Below, in pieces: positions 8,324-15,994 of a stretch of 64,000 nucleotides of DNA (the stretch's first letter is position 1; every line of letters begins with the position of its first letter). The stretch spans positions 806,001 through 870,000 of the forward strand of contig NZ_JBHSMG010000001.1 in assembly GCF_042655435.1 (NCBI RefSeq). Direction: 5' to 3'. The notes below the pieces were generated by a model. It ran no database searches, was not told the origin of the DNA, and worked only from the letters and a program-made list of their open reading frames with translations. Made by a program: the position numbers and the translations under genes. Source of the DNA: Lysinimonas soli (lineage in GTDB: Bacteria > Actinomycetota > Actinomycetes > Actinomycetales > Microbacteriaceae).

Positions 8324-8367
8324 TTGAACATATGTTCGATCGAAGGTATGTTCGGAACACAGGTTCG
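8324..8367 (+). promoter_or_regulatory. LysM gene promoter with three LexA boxes
   Basis: TTGAAC (8324-8329) and TATGTT (8347-8352) are 17 nt apart. Three one-mismatch boxes cover them: TGAACATATGTTCG at 8325-8338 over the -35, CGAAGGTATGTTCG at 8341-8354 over the -10, and GGAACACAGGTTCG at 8354-8367 at the expected transcription start. This is a classic tight SOS promoter. Confidence 0.75.
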
Positions 8368-8452
8368 CATCTGAGCCTCCGGCCGAGGCCCGGATGCGCA
8401 ACCTGTCCAAGTTTCGCCCGCACGGCACCGTGCACCACGTGGAGGAGTCGAC

Positions 8453-8797
8453 ATGAGCGCCATGAGTTACCACAGCGGCTACACCGTCCCGCGTCTGCGC
8501 ATCACCCGGCGCGGGCGCGTCGTAGTGGCGATCATGATCGCTCTCCTTCTCGCGGTGACAGCGGCGGCATTCGGGGTGGGCGCGTTCGGCGCGGCCGCGG
8601 GCACGCAGAGCGGCTCGGCGACCTTCCAGTACGTGAGCGTCGAGCCCGGCGAGTCGCTGTGGCAGCTCGCCGTGTCGATCGCGCCGCACGCCGATCCGCG
8701 CGATGTGGTCGCCGAGATCGTCGATCTCAACAACCTGTCGACCGCCGAGGTGCAGCCGGGGCAACGCCTCGCCATCCCCTCGAAGTACAACAGCTAA
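8453..8797 (+). CDS. LysM-domain membrane protein, SOS-induced division inhibitor type
   Basis: A 114-residue protein with a basic N-terminus, one membrane segment (about 23-47) and an external LysM domain (about 59-109, starting YVSVEPGESLW). This build and its position divergent from lexA match the YneA (Bacillus) and ChiZ/Rv2719c (Mycobacterium) group, which delay cell division after DNA damage by acting at the cell wall. ATG at 8453 is favoured over 8462 because GGAGGAG lies 5 nt upstream. The LexA boxes over its promoter imply strong SOS induction. Function is inferred; the family is poorly conserved outside LysM. Confidence 0.88.
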   Translation: MSAMSYHSGYTVPRLRITRRGRVVVAIMIALLLAVTAAAFGVGAFGAAAGTQSGSATFQYVSVEPGESLWQLAVSIAPHADPRDVVAEIVDLNNLSTAEVQPGQRLAIPSKYNS

Positions 8798-8895
8798 CGA
8801 CTACCGGCCAAGGCGCAGTCTTGGCTCGAATGCCCGTCGCTCCAGGTGGCCGCCGACCCCCCTCGGCGTCCACCTGGAGCAGTGCGGATGCTCGG

Positions 8896-8901
8896 TAGGA
8901 T
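8896..8901 (+). promoter_or_regulatory. -10 hexamer of hisC (leaderless)
   Basis: TAGGAT ends exactly 6 nt before the hisC GTG, with no Shine-Dalgarno sequence in the gap. Confidence 0.55.
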
Positions 8902-8907
8902 CGGGCG

Positions 8908-9996
8908 GTGGCCTCGCTCTCCGACCTTCCGATCCGCGACGACCTGCGAGGGCAGCACCCGTACGGCGCGCCGCAGCAACCGGTGCGCTACGCCCTGAAC
9001 GTGAACGAGAACACGCACCCGATCCCCGAGGGGGTCGCGCGGCACATCGTGGAGTCGCTCGCCCGCGCGGTGCTGACCGTGAACCGCTATCCGGATCGCG
9101 AGTTCACCGAGCTCCGCGAGGAGCTCGCCCGCTACCTGGGACACGAGATGACGCCCGAGCAGATCTGGGCGGCGAACGGGTCGAACGAGATCATCCAGCA
9201 GACGCTGCAGGCCTTCGGAGGGCCGGGGCGCAGCGTGCTGGGGTTCCCGCCCAGCTACTCGATGCATCCGATCATCGCCGCAGGCACGGGCACCCGATGG
9301 CTGATGGCCGAGCGCGATGCCGACTACGCGATCTCGCCCGAGACCGCCGTCGCCGCGATCGAGGCGCAGCGCCCCGACCTCGTCTTCTTCTGCGCACCCA
9401 ACAACCCGACCGGTACGCCGGTGGCGCTCGAGACGATCGAGGCCGCGTACGAGGCGAGCGACGGCATCGTCTTCGTCGATGAGGCCTACGCCGAGTTCAT
9501 GCCGGCGGGTGCACCCAGCGCGCTGACCCTGCTGCCCGGTCGCGAACGCCTGCTCGTCTCCCGCACCATGAGCAAGGCGTTCGCGTTCGCGGGGGCCCGG
9601 CTCGGGTATCTGGCAGCGGATCCCGCCGTCACCGATGCCCTGCGCCTGGTGCGGCTGCCGTATCACCTGTCCGCATTCACCCAGGCGGCATCGGTCGCGG
9701 CGCTGCAGCACGCGCCCGAGATGCTGGCCATGGTCGACGACATCGCCGGCCAGCGCGACCGTTTGCTGGCCGAGCTGCCGAAGCTCGGCTTCCGCGCCTT
9801 CGACAGCTGGGCGAACTTCGTGCTGTTCGACGGGGTCGACGACCCGCACGCGACCTTCCTCGCCCTGCTGGAGCGCGACATCCTGATCCGCGATGTCGGC
9901 CTGCCCGGGGCGCTGCGCGTGACCGCGGGAACCGCGGCCGAGACGAGCTACTTCCTCGAGGCGCTGGCCGAGTTGGGACCCGGCGGCGCGCACTGA
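8908..9996 (+). CDS. hisC: histidinol-phosphate aminotransferase
   Basis: A 362-residue fold-type I PLP aminotransferase. The Schiff-base lysine is Lys223 in SRTMSKAFAFAGARLGY; the NNPTG motif (APNNPTGTP) and the FVDEAYAEF strand are present. It begins directly in the family's usual LPIRDDLRGQHPYGAPQ segment. In histidine synthesis it transfers an amino group from glutamate to imidazole-acetol phosphate. Close HisC relatives can also act on aromatic keto acids. It heads hisC-hisB-hisH-priA, but hisB also has its own -10, so the cluster may be transcribed in parts. Confidence 0.94.
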   Translation: MASLSDLPIRDDLRGQHPYGAPQQPVRYALNVNENTHPIPEGVARHIVESLARAVLTVNRYPDREFTELREELARYLGHEMTPEQIWAANGSNEIIQQTLQAFGGPGRSVLGFPPSYSMHPIIAAGTGTRWLMAERDADYAISPETAVAAIEAQRPDLVFFCAPNNPTGTPVALETIEAAYEASDGIVFVDEAYAEFMPAGAPSALTLLPGRERLLVSRTMSKAFAFAGARLGYLAADPAVTDALRLVRLPYHLSAFTQAASVAALQHAPEMLAMVDDIAGQRDRLLAELPKLGFRAFDSWANFVLFDGVDDPHATFLALLERDILIRDVGLPGALRVTAGTAAETSYFLEALAELGPGGAH

Positions 9997-10005
9997 AGCT
10001 GCCGG

Positions 10006-10011
10006 TAGTCT
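10006..10011 (+). promoter_or_regulatory. -10 hexamer of hisB (leaderless)
   Basis: TAGTCT ends exactly 6 nt before the hisB ATG in the 21-bp gap after hisC. Confidence 0.5.
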
Positions 10012-10017
10012 TGGCAC

Positions 10018-10620
10018 ATGGCACCTAGGACTGCGGCGCTGACGCGCGAGACGAGCGAGTCGAGCATCGACCTCGCGATCGACCTCGACGGCGTGGGCAG
10101 GTCCGAGATCCACACGACCGTCCCGTTCTTCGACCACCTCCTCACCGCCTTCGCCAAGCACTCGCTGGTCGACCTGACCGTCCGGGCCCAGGGTGATACC
10201 GAGATCGACGTGCACCACACCGTCGAAGACACCGGCATCGTGCTGGGCACGGCCATCAAGCAGGCGCTGGGCGACAAGGCGGGCATCGCGCGATTCGGCG
10301 ACGCGCTCGTCCCGCTCGACGAGGCCCTCGCGCAGGCGGTCGTCGACATCTCGGGACGGCCGTACCTGGTGCACTCCGGCGAGCCCGCGGGCTTCGAATA
10401 CCACCTCATCGGCGGCCACTTCACGGGATCGATGGTGCGCCACGTGCTCGAGGCGATCACATTCCACTCCGGCCTGACCGTGCACCTGACCTTGCTCGCC
10501 GGTCGCGATCCGCATCACATCGCCGAGGCGCAGTTCAAGGCGCTCGCCCGCGCGTTCCGTCAGGCCGTGGCGCTCGACTCGCGGGTCGACGGCGTTCCGT
10601 CGACGAAGGGCGCGCTCTGA
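10018..10620 (+). CDS. hisB: imidazoleglycerol-phosphate dehydratase
   Basis: A 200-residue monofunctional HisB. The manganese-binding histidine repeats are visible: FFDHLL near residue 38, HHTVEDTGI near residue 64, GGHFTGSMVRH around 131 and DPHHIAEAQFKALARA near 162. It dehydrates imidazoleglycerol phosphate to imidazole-acetol phosphate, the substrate of hisC. It lacks the phosphatase domain found in enterobacterial HisB, as expected in actinobacteria. One base separates its stop from hisH. Confidence 0.96.
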   Translation: MAPRTAALTRETSESSIDLAIDLDGVGRSEIHTTVPFFDHLLTAFAKHSLVDLTVRAQGDTEIDVHHTVEDTGIVLGTAIKQALGDKAGIARFGDALVPLDEALAQAVVDISGRPYLVHSGEPAGFEYHLIGGHFTGSMVRHVLEAITFHSGLTVHLTLLAGRDPHHIAEAQFKALARAFRQAVALDSRVDGVPSTKGAL

Positions 10621-10621
10621 G

Positions 10622-11260
10622 ATGAGTGCGGTCGATCCCACCGTGGTCGTGCTCGACTACGGCTCGGGCAACGTGCACTCGGCAGCCAAGGCGCTCGAGG
10701 CGGCGGGAGCCCGGGTCGAGGTCACGGCGGATCGTGCCAAGGTCGGCGCGGCTGACGGTCTCGTCGTGCCCGGAGTCGGCGCCTTCGCGGCGGTGATGGC
10801 CGGGCTCGCGGCGGTTCGCGGCGGTGAGCTGATCGAGCGGCGGTTGGCGGGCGGCCGCCCCGTGCTGGGAATCTGCGTCGGTATGCAGGTGCTGTTCGAG
10901 CGCGGAATCGAACGTGGCACCGACACCGAGGGCCTCGGCGAGTGGCCGGGGCTTGTGGACGAACTCGACGCTCCGGTGCTTCCGCACATGGGCTGGAACA
11001 CGGTGGAGGCTCCCGACGACTCGGTGCTGTTCGAGGGGATCGCCGACGAGCGCTTCTACTTCGTGCACTCCTACGCGGCGCGCAGCTGGACGCTGGATCC
11101 GATCGGGGCCTTCGCCCACCCGAAGGTCACCTGGGCCCGCCACGGCGACCGCTTCGTGGCGGCGGCCGAGAACGGGCCCCTGTCGGCCACCCAGTTCCAC
11201 CCCGAGAAGTCGGGCGAGCCGGGCATCCGCCTGCTCGGCAACTGGCTCACGACCCTGTGA
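10622..11260 (+). CDS. hisH: imidazole glycerol phosphate synthase, glutamine amidotransferase subunit
   Basis: A 212-residue class I glutaminase. The catalytic triad is Cys85 (GICVGMQ), His193 and Glu195 (QFHPEKSG). It feeds ammonia to HisF, which makes imidazole glycerol phosphate and AICAR. hisF itself is not in this window, so the two subunits are encoded apart. The start codon follows the hisB stop by one base, which makes co-expression with hisB likely. Confidence 0.96.
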   Translation: MSAVDPTVVVLDYGSGNVHSAAKALEAAGARVEVTADRAKVGAADGLVVPGVGAFAAVMAGLAAVRGGELIERRLAGGRPVLGICVGMQVLFERGIERGTDTEGLGEWPGLVDELDAPVLPHMGWNTVEAPDDSVLFEGIADERFYFVHSYAARSWTLDPIGAFAHPKVTWARHGDRFVAAAENGPLSATQFHPEKSGEPGIRLLGNWLTTL

Positions 11261-11326
11261 CCCCGACCCGCTGACCCCTGGCCCGTTGCGCGCCGCGCGT
11301 TCGCATCCATCGACCTGCGAGAGACC

Positions 11327-12073
11327 ATGACCGACACCCGCACCACCGCCCTGACCCTCCTTCCCGCCGTGGATGTCGCCGACGGCCAGGCCGTGCGCCT
11401 CACCCAAGGCGAGGCGGGCAGCGAGACGAGCTACGGCGAGCCGATCGACGCGGCCGCCGCCTGGATCGAGCAGGGCGCCGAGTGGATCCACCTCGTCGAC
11501 CTCGACGCCGCCTTCGGTCGCGGCGACAACCGTGCCGTGATCAAGGGCGTCATCGACGCGACTCCGGCGACCGTCCGGATCGAGCTGTCGGGCGGCATCC
11601 GCGACGACGCGAGCCTCGAGGCGGCCCTCGCCACCGGCGCGGCGCGCATCAACCTGGGCACGGCAGCCCTCGAGAATCCGGAGTGGGCGGCCAAGGTGAT
11701 CGCCTCGCATGGCGACGCGATCGCGGTCGGACTCGACGTGCGCGGCACGACGCTCGCCGCACGCGGCTGGACCAAGGAGGGCGGCGACCTCTGGGAGGTG
11801 CTCGCGCGCCTCGAGGACGCGGGCTGCGCGCGCTACGTCGTGACCGACGTCACCAAGGACGGCACTCTCAAGGGCCCGAACCTGGAGCTGCTGCGCGAGG
11901 TGATGAGCCGTACGGCGCGCCCGGTGGTCGCCTCGGGAGGCATCTCGAGCCTCGACGACATCGCGGCCCTGCGTGCGCTCGTGCCGCTCGGACTCGAGGG
12001 TGCCATCGTCGGCAAGGCGCTCTACGCGGGCGCCTTCACGCTCATCGAAGCTCTGGATGTCGCCGGCCGCTGA
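11327..12073 (+). CDS. priA: bifunctional ProFAR/PRA isomerase PriA (HisA family)
   Basis: A 248-residue beta/alpha barrel isomerase. Catalytic aspartates lie in LLPAVDVADGQAVRL near residue 11 and TDVTKDGTLKGPN near residue 175. The sequence tracks mycobacterial PriA closely, including GEAGSETSYGEP, EWIHLVDLDAAFGRGDN and GTAALENPEW. In actinobacteria that lack trpF, this enzyme serves both histidine and tryptophan synthesis. GAGAG lies 6-8 nt before the ATG. Whether it is truly bifunctional depends on absence of trpF elsewhere. A 66-bp gap separates it from hisH. Confidence 0.9.
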   Translation: MTDTRTTALTLLPAVDVADGQAVRLTQGEAGSETSYGEPIDAAAAWIEQGAEWIHLVDLDAAFGRGDNRAVIKGVIDATPATVRIELSGGIRDDASLEAALATGAARINLGTAALENPEWAAKVIASHGDAIAVGLDVRGTTLAARGWTKEGGDLWEVLARLEDAGCARYVVTDVTKDGTLKGPNLELLREVMSRTARPVVASGGISSLDDIAALRALVPLGLEGAIVGKALYAGAFTLIEALDVAGR

Positions 12074-12824
12074 TTCGGCGGGCGTCCCCTTCGAGGGGCG
12101 GTCGTTCCACGAGAATCCGGGCGCGGACGACGACGGGTCCGCGCCGCCGCGACTGCTCGAGGCGCTCAGGCGATTCCGCGCTCACGAGGTGAGCGTGGCC
12201 GAGGTGGTGGCGGCGCTGCACGGGGAGCGGCTGCTGATCCCGCTCGTCGCGGTGCGCGGCGACGAGGGCATCGGCGCGCACGGTCAGCTCGTCGACAAGA
12301 CGCAGGAGCTGTCGATCGTGACGGTCGCCGGCCCCGATGGGCGGCCGGTGCTGCCCGCCTTCACCTCGGTCGCGGCGCTCTCGGTGTGGGATGCGATGGC
12401 CCGACCGATCCCGATCGAGGCGGCGCGCGTGGCCCTGGCCGCGGCATCCGAGGGGACGCCGCTCATCGTGCTCGACCCCGCATCGTCGACCGAGTTCGTG
12501 GTCCGCGAGCCCGCGTTCGAGGCGATCGCGACCGGCGCGAGCTGGACTCCGTGCTTCGCCGACGAGAGTGTGCTCGACGCCTTCCTCGCCGCGGGGGTGG
12601 GGGAGGAGCCGCTGCGGGCGATCCAGCTGGCACCGGGAGATCCGGATGCACGCCTGGCCGGCCCCGAGCTGATCGTCCAGCTGTCCGTGCGCTCGGGTCT
12701 CGAACGGGACGAGCTGGATGCCATGCTCGCCCGGCTGCAGGCCGCGTGGGCGGTGGATCCGGTGATCACGACCCGGGTCGACTCGATCGCGGTGCGGCTC
12801 GATCGGGTGCCGGACGACGCCTGA
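12057..12824 (+). CDS. SseB family protein
   Basis: A 255-residue protein with an SseB-type N-terminal domain, seen in LLEALRRFRAHEVSVAEVVA, LLIPLVAV and LPAFTSVAALSVWDAMARP. SseB domains are widespread in actinobacteria and their biochemical role is unsettled. ATG at 12057 overlaps the end of priA by 17 bp; the longer upstream open frame is only the shadow of priA. The placement after priA is common in actinobacteria but does not prove a role in histidine synthesis. A hairpin shared with the opposing DUF1844 gene follows. Confidence 0.8.
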   Translation: MSPAADSAGVPFEGRSFHENPGADDDGSAPPRLLEALRRFRAHEVSVAEVVAALHGERLLIPLVAVRGDEGIGAHGQLVDKTQELSIVTVAGPDGRPVLPAFTSVAALSVWDAMARPIPIEAARVALAAASEGTPLIVLDPASSTEFVVREPAFEAIATGASWTPCFADESVLDAFLAAGVGEEPLRAIQLAPGDPDARLAGPELIVQLSVRSGLERDELDAMLARLQAAWAVDPVITTRVDSIAVRLDRVPDDA

Positions 12825-12842
12825 CCGGGGGCCGGCCGGCTC

Positions 12843-12870
12843 AGTTCGGCTCGATGACGAGCGCCGAACT
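12843..12870. terminator. bidirectional hairpin between SseB-like and DUF1844 genes
   Basis: AGTTCG-GCTCG pairs with CGAGC-(GC)-CGAACT around an ATGA loop. It lies between two convergent genes and can act on both. Confidence 0.5.
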
Positions 12871-13253
12871 CAGTTGACGGCGCCCGTCCACTTCTCGCCG
12901 GGACCCTTGCCGATCGGGTCGGGGATCGGCGAGGCCTCGCGGAAGGCGAGCTGTACCGTACGCAATCCGTCGCGCAGGGCGCGGGCGTGGTGGTCGCCGA
13001 CGTTCGGCGCGGCCGCCGTGACGAGACCGGCCAGGGCATCGATGAGCTTGCGGGCCTCGTCGAGATCGAGCTGAGTGGCGGGATCGTCGGCGAGGCCGAC
13101 CTTGACGGCCGCCGCGCTCAGCAGGTGCACCGCGACCGTGTTGATGATCTCGACGGCGGGAACCTCCGCGATGTCCCGCGCTTCGGCTCCGGCCTGATCG
13201 GCCTCGACGGCAGCCTCGGCTGCGGTCTCCTGAATGACGGACTCTTCGGCCAC
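12870..13253 (-). CDS. DUF1844 domain-containing protein
   Basis: A 127-residue protein with an acidic N-terminus and a helical DUF1844 core, read from EIINTVAVHLLSAAAVKVGL and LDEARKLIDALAGL. No function is established for the family. It lies divergent from infC, an arrangement conserved in actinobacteria, so a link to translation is often suspected but unproven. The GTG at 13253 is chosen because AGAGG lies 8 nt upstream and the conserved part starts just inside it; the longer open frame is non-coding. Confidence 0.85.
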   Translation of the reverse strand: MAEESVIQETAAEAAVEADQAGAEARDIAEVPAVEIINTVAVHLLSAAAVKVGLADDPATQLDLDEARKLIDALAGLVTAAAPNVGDHHARALRDGLRTVQLAFREASPIPDPIGKGPGEKWTGAVN

Positions 13254-13522
13254 GCGCGTTCCTCTGCTAGTCTTGTTCGGGCTCCGGGGCCAGATCCCCG
13301 GAATGGCAGCAATGCCGAACGAAAGTGGAGAAATCCCACCCGTCGACCGCTTCTTCAGGTTAGTCGGGTCAGTTGCACTCCGCCGCACGGACGCTCTCTC
13401 GAGAGCCGAAGTGCGGTAGCCAGGGTGCAGGCGGCGAGTTTTCTCGCCGTGGATTCTCTTGACTTTCGTGCCTGGAAGCCCTGGAAACGGGGCAGTACAT
13501 CCCATGACGAAAGGAATTTCGC
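13254..13522. other. divergent intergenic region DUF1844/infC
   Basis: Some 269 bp without a gene. CTCCGGGG near 13281 can pair with CCCCGGA to form a short hairpin. TTGACT at 13459-13464 resembles a -35 but has no clear -10 partner at normal spacing. The region should hold the infC operon promoter and the leader used in IF3 autoregulation; I cannot place the transcription start. Confidence 0.4.
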
Positions 13523-14257
13523 ATCAGCGATCCCAGAACGAACGACCGGATCCGTGTTCCCGAGGTCCGCCTCGTTGGACCCAACGGGGAACAGGTCGGC
13601 GTTGTCCGCATCGAAGACGCCCTGCGCCTCGCGCAGGAAGCCGACTTGGACCTGGTCGAGGTCTCTCCCGACTCCAAGCCGCCCGTCGTCAAGATCATGG
13701 ACTACGGAAAGTTCAAGTACGAGCAGGCCCAGAAGGTCAAAGAGGCTCGACGCAATCAGGCGAACACCATCCTCAAGGAGGTCCGGTTCCGCCTCAAGAT
13801 CGACAAGCACGACTATGAGACGAAGCGCAAGCGCGCCGAGGGCTTCCTGCAGGCCGGCGACAAGGTCAAGGCCATGATCCTGTTCCGCGGCCGTGAGCAG
13901 TCCCGTCCCGAGCAGGGTGTGCGTCTGCTGCAGAAGTTCGCCGAGGACGTCTCCGAGTTCGGCAGCGTCGAGTCCACCCCGACCATCGACGGTCGCAACA
14001 TGGTCATGGTCATCGGCCCGCACAAGAACAAGGCGGATGCCAAGGCCGAGGCCAACGCGAAGCGCGCGCAGAACCGCGTGCGCAACGCTCCGGCGCCCAC
14101 CGAGTCGGCATCCGAGCCCGCGCCCGCAGCAACCACCAAGCCCGCCACGGCGACCACGCCGGCACCCGCCGCGAAGCCCGTGACCGCACCCAAGCCCGCA
14201 ACGGCTACCAAGCCGGCAACGGCGACCACGACAAAGACAGAGGAAGAACATGCCTAA
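13523..14257 (+). CDS. infC: translation initiation factor IF-3 (rare AUC start)
   Basis: A 244-residue IF-3. Reading from ATC at 13523 gives SDPRTNDRIRVPEVRL, the conserved IF-3 N-terminus; the first in-frame ATG or GTG is far inside the N-domain. AAAGGA stands about 8 nt before the ATC. AUU/AUC/AUA starts are a known feature of infC, because IF-3 rejects such codons and so limits its own synthesis. The N-domain, linker helix (YEQAQKVKEARRNQ) and C-domain (IDKHDYETKRKRAEGFL) are complete. The C-terminus adds about 60 residues rich in Ala, Pro, Thr and Lys, a common actinobacterial extension. It overlaps rpmI by 8 bp. Confidence 0.95.
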   Translation: MSDPRTNDRIRVPEVRLVGPNGEQVGVVRIEDALRLAQEADLDLVEVSPDSKPPVVKIMDYGKFKYEQAQKVKEARRNQANTILKEVRFRLKIDKHDYETKRKRAEGFLQAGDKVKAMILFRGREQSRPEQGVRLLQKFAEDVSEFGSVESTPTIDGRNMVMVIGPHKNKADAKAEANAKRAQNRVRNAPAPTESASEPAPAATTKPATATTPAPAAKPVTAPKPATATKPATATTTKTEEEHA

Positions 14258-14444
14258 GCAGAAGACGCACTCCGGTGCCAAGAAGCGCTTCAAGATCACC
14301 GGTTCCGGCAAGGTCATGAAGCAGGGCGCGGGCATGCGCCACAACCTGGAGAAGAAGTCCTCCAAGCTGACCCGCCGTCTCAACGGCGAGGTCGTGCTGG
14401 CGCCTTCCGACGCCAAGGTCATCAAGCGCCTCCTCGGCAAGTAA
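14250..14444 (+). CDS. rpmI: 50S ribosomal protein L35
   Basis: A 64-residue, very basic L35 that starts MPKQKTHSGAKKRFK and carries the conserved GSGKVM and RHNLEKKS segments. The start lies 8 bp inside infC with GAGGAAG upstream, so it is coupled to IF-3 translation. infC-rpmI-rplT is the standard bacterial order. Confidence 0.98.
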   Translation: MPKQKTHSGAKKRFKITGSGKVMKQGAGMRHNLEKKSSKLTRRLNGEVVLAPSDAKVIKRLLGK

Positions 14445-14477
14445 CCCCGCACACTTCGAGAACAAGGACGAACTGAA

Positions 14478-14864
14478 ATGGCACGTGTCAAGAGAGCGGT
14501 CAACGCCGCCAAGAAGCGCCGCACCACACTCGAGCGCGCCGAGGGCTACCGCGGACAGCGGTCGCGCCTGTACCGCAAGGCCAAGGAGCAGGTCACTCAC
14601 TCGCTCGTCTACGCCTACCGCGACCGTCGCGCCAAGAAGGGCGAGTTCCGTCGCCTGTGGATCCAGCGCATCAACGCCGCCGCCCGCGCGAACGGCATGA
14701 CGTACAACCGCCTCATCCAGGGTCTCGGCATCGCCGGGATCGAGGTGGACCGTCGCATCCTCGCCGACCTCGCCGTCAACGAGCCGGCGACCTTCGCCGG
14801 CCTGGTGGCCGCGGCCAAGGCCGCCCTGCCCGAGGACGTCAACGCGAAGAGCTCCGCCGCGTAA
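14478..14864 (+). CDS. rplT: 50S ribosomal protein L20
   Basis: A 128-residue L20, an early assembly protein that binds 23S rRNA. MARVKRAVNAAKKRR, RGQRSRLYRKAKEQV and RRLWIQRINAAARANGMTYN are all diagnostic. The last gene of the IF-3 operon; a 15-bp hairpin follows its stop by about 20 nt. Confidence 0.98.
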   Translation: MARVKRAVNAAKKRRTTLERAEGYRGQRSRLYRKAKEQVTHSLVYAYRDRRAKKGEFRRLWIQRINAAARANGMTYNRLIQGLGIAGIEVDRRILADLAVNEPATFAGLVAAAKAALPEDVNAKSSAA

Positions 14865-14883
14865 GCAGCAACAAGACCGCGCC

Positions 14884-14920
14884 CGGCGCGGATGCCGACG
14901 AACGCTCGGCATCCGCGCCG
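14884..14920 (+). terminator. terminator of infC-rpmI-rplT
   Basis: CGGCGCGGATGCCGA (14884-14898) pairs perfectly over 15 bp with TCGGCATCCGCGCCG (14906-14920) around a 7-nt loop; a short T-containing tail follows. Confidence 0.8.
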
Positions 14921-14956
14921 TCGCCGTTTCAGCACGGAACGTTCACTCGTGCGCCC

Positions 14957-14962
14957 TACCCT
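14957..14962 (+). promoter_or_regulatory. -10 hexamer of the TrmH-family gene (leaderless)
   Basis: TACCCT ends exactly 6 nt before GTG 14969 and fixes that start, as no Shine-Dalgarno sequence is present. Confidence 0.55.
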
Positions 14963-14968
14963 TTGAGG

Positions 14969-15763
14969 GTGATCGACAACCCTCGTTCTCCGCGCGTGCG
15001 CGCCGTGGCGAAGCTCGCCAAGCGCAGCGCGCGCGCCGAGACGGGTCTGTTCCTGGTCGAGGGGCCGCAGGCGGTGTCCGAGGCGCTGGCGTTCAGCGCC
15101 GCCCTGCTGGTCGACCTGTTCATGACGCGGGCCGCACTCGACCGCTACGGCGAGCTCGCCCGGGTGGCCGCGGCATCCGGTGTCGAAGCCGAGACGGTCA
15201 CCGAGCACGTGCTCGAGACGATGGCCGACACGGTCACGCCCCAGGGGGTCGTCGCGGTGTGCCGCGAGTTCCCGGTCTCGGTCGACGAGCTGCTGGCGCG
15301 CGGCGCGAAGCTGGTGGCGATCCTCGACGAGGTGCGTGACCCGGGCAACGCCGGCACGATCATCCGAGCAGCGGATGCCGCGGGCGCTGACGGCGTGATC
15401 CTCACCGGACGCAGCGTCGACGCCTACAACCCCAAGGTCGTGCGCTCGACGACCGGCTCGCTGTTTCACGTGGCGGTCGCGCAGGGCGGAACCCTGGATG
15501 ACGCGATCGCCGCCGTCAAGGGCGCCGGTCTGCAGGTGCTCGCGGCCGACATCGCGGGCGACGACCTGCCGACGGTCCGGGATCGGCTTGCCGCCCCTAC
15601 TGCCTGGCTGTTCGGCAACGAGGCCCACGGTCTGACCGACGAGTCGCTCGCGCTGGCCGACCACGTCGTCCGGGTGCCGATCTACGGTCACGCCGAGTCG
15701 ATGAACCTCGCCACCGCCGCCTCGGTGTGCCTCTACGAGAGCGCCTTCGCCCAGCGCGCCTAG
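14969..15763 (+). CDS. SpoU/TrmH-family rRNA 2'-O-methyltransferase
   Basis: A 264-residue SPOUT enzyme with an N-terminal SpoU substrate-binding domain (AETGLFLVEGPQAVSEAL) and the trefoil-knot domain. The three SPOUT motifs are present: DEVRDPGNAGTIIRAADA, LFGNEAHGL and VPIYGHAESMNLATAASV. It should methylate a ribose in rRNA. Its place after rplT matches tsnR (Rv1644) of M. tuberculosis, which resembles thiostrepton-resistance methylases, but the target base cannot be told. The GTG at 14969 is set by the -10 element 6 nt upstream; the longer upstream frame runs through rplT and its terminator. Confidence 0.9.
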   Translation: MIDNPRSPRVRAVAKLAKRSARAETGLFLVEGPQAVSEALAFSAALLVDLFMTRAALDRYGELARVAAASGVEAETVTEHVLETMADTVTPQGVVAVCREFPVSVDELLARGAKLVAILDEVRDPGNAGTIIRAADAAGADGVILTGRSVDAYNPKVVRSTTGSLFHVAVAQGGTLDDAIAAVKGAGLQVLAADIAGDDLPTVRDRLAAPTAWLFGNEAHGLTDESLALADHVVRVPIYGHAESMNLATAASVCLYESAFAQRA

Positions 15764-15800
15764 CCCGCCCCGGTACCCGCCTGCTTGCCCCCTCCCGCCC

Positions 15801-15830
15801 CTGCCCGACCCTGCCCGACCCTGCCCGACC
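15801..15830. repeat. three tandem copies of a 10-bp unit
   Basis: CTGCCCGACC occurs three times in a row, with partial copies beside it, in the 231-bp gap between the methyltransferase and pheS. Confidence 0.7.
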
Positions 15831-15980
15831 CGCCCGGTAGGCCCGACCCGAAGCAGGATGACACGCCGCTCTCGTCCGCTGATCAGGACCAGCTGCCGGC
15901 GCGTCGGCCCGCCGCTCCTGATCCGCGCACGACGCCCGGTCGCGGCCGAGCCCGCGTCCTGCCGCGCCCGGGCCCGCCGG

Positions 15981-15986
15981 TAAGCT
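15981..15986 (+). promoter_or_regulatory. -10 hexamer of pheS
   Basis: TAAGCT ends 8 nt before the pheS GTG; no Shine-Dalgarno sequence is visible. Confidence 0.45.
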
Positions 15987-15994
15987 TGTGATTC

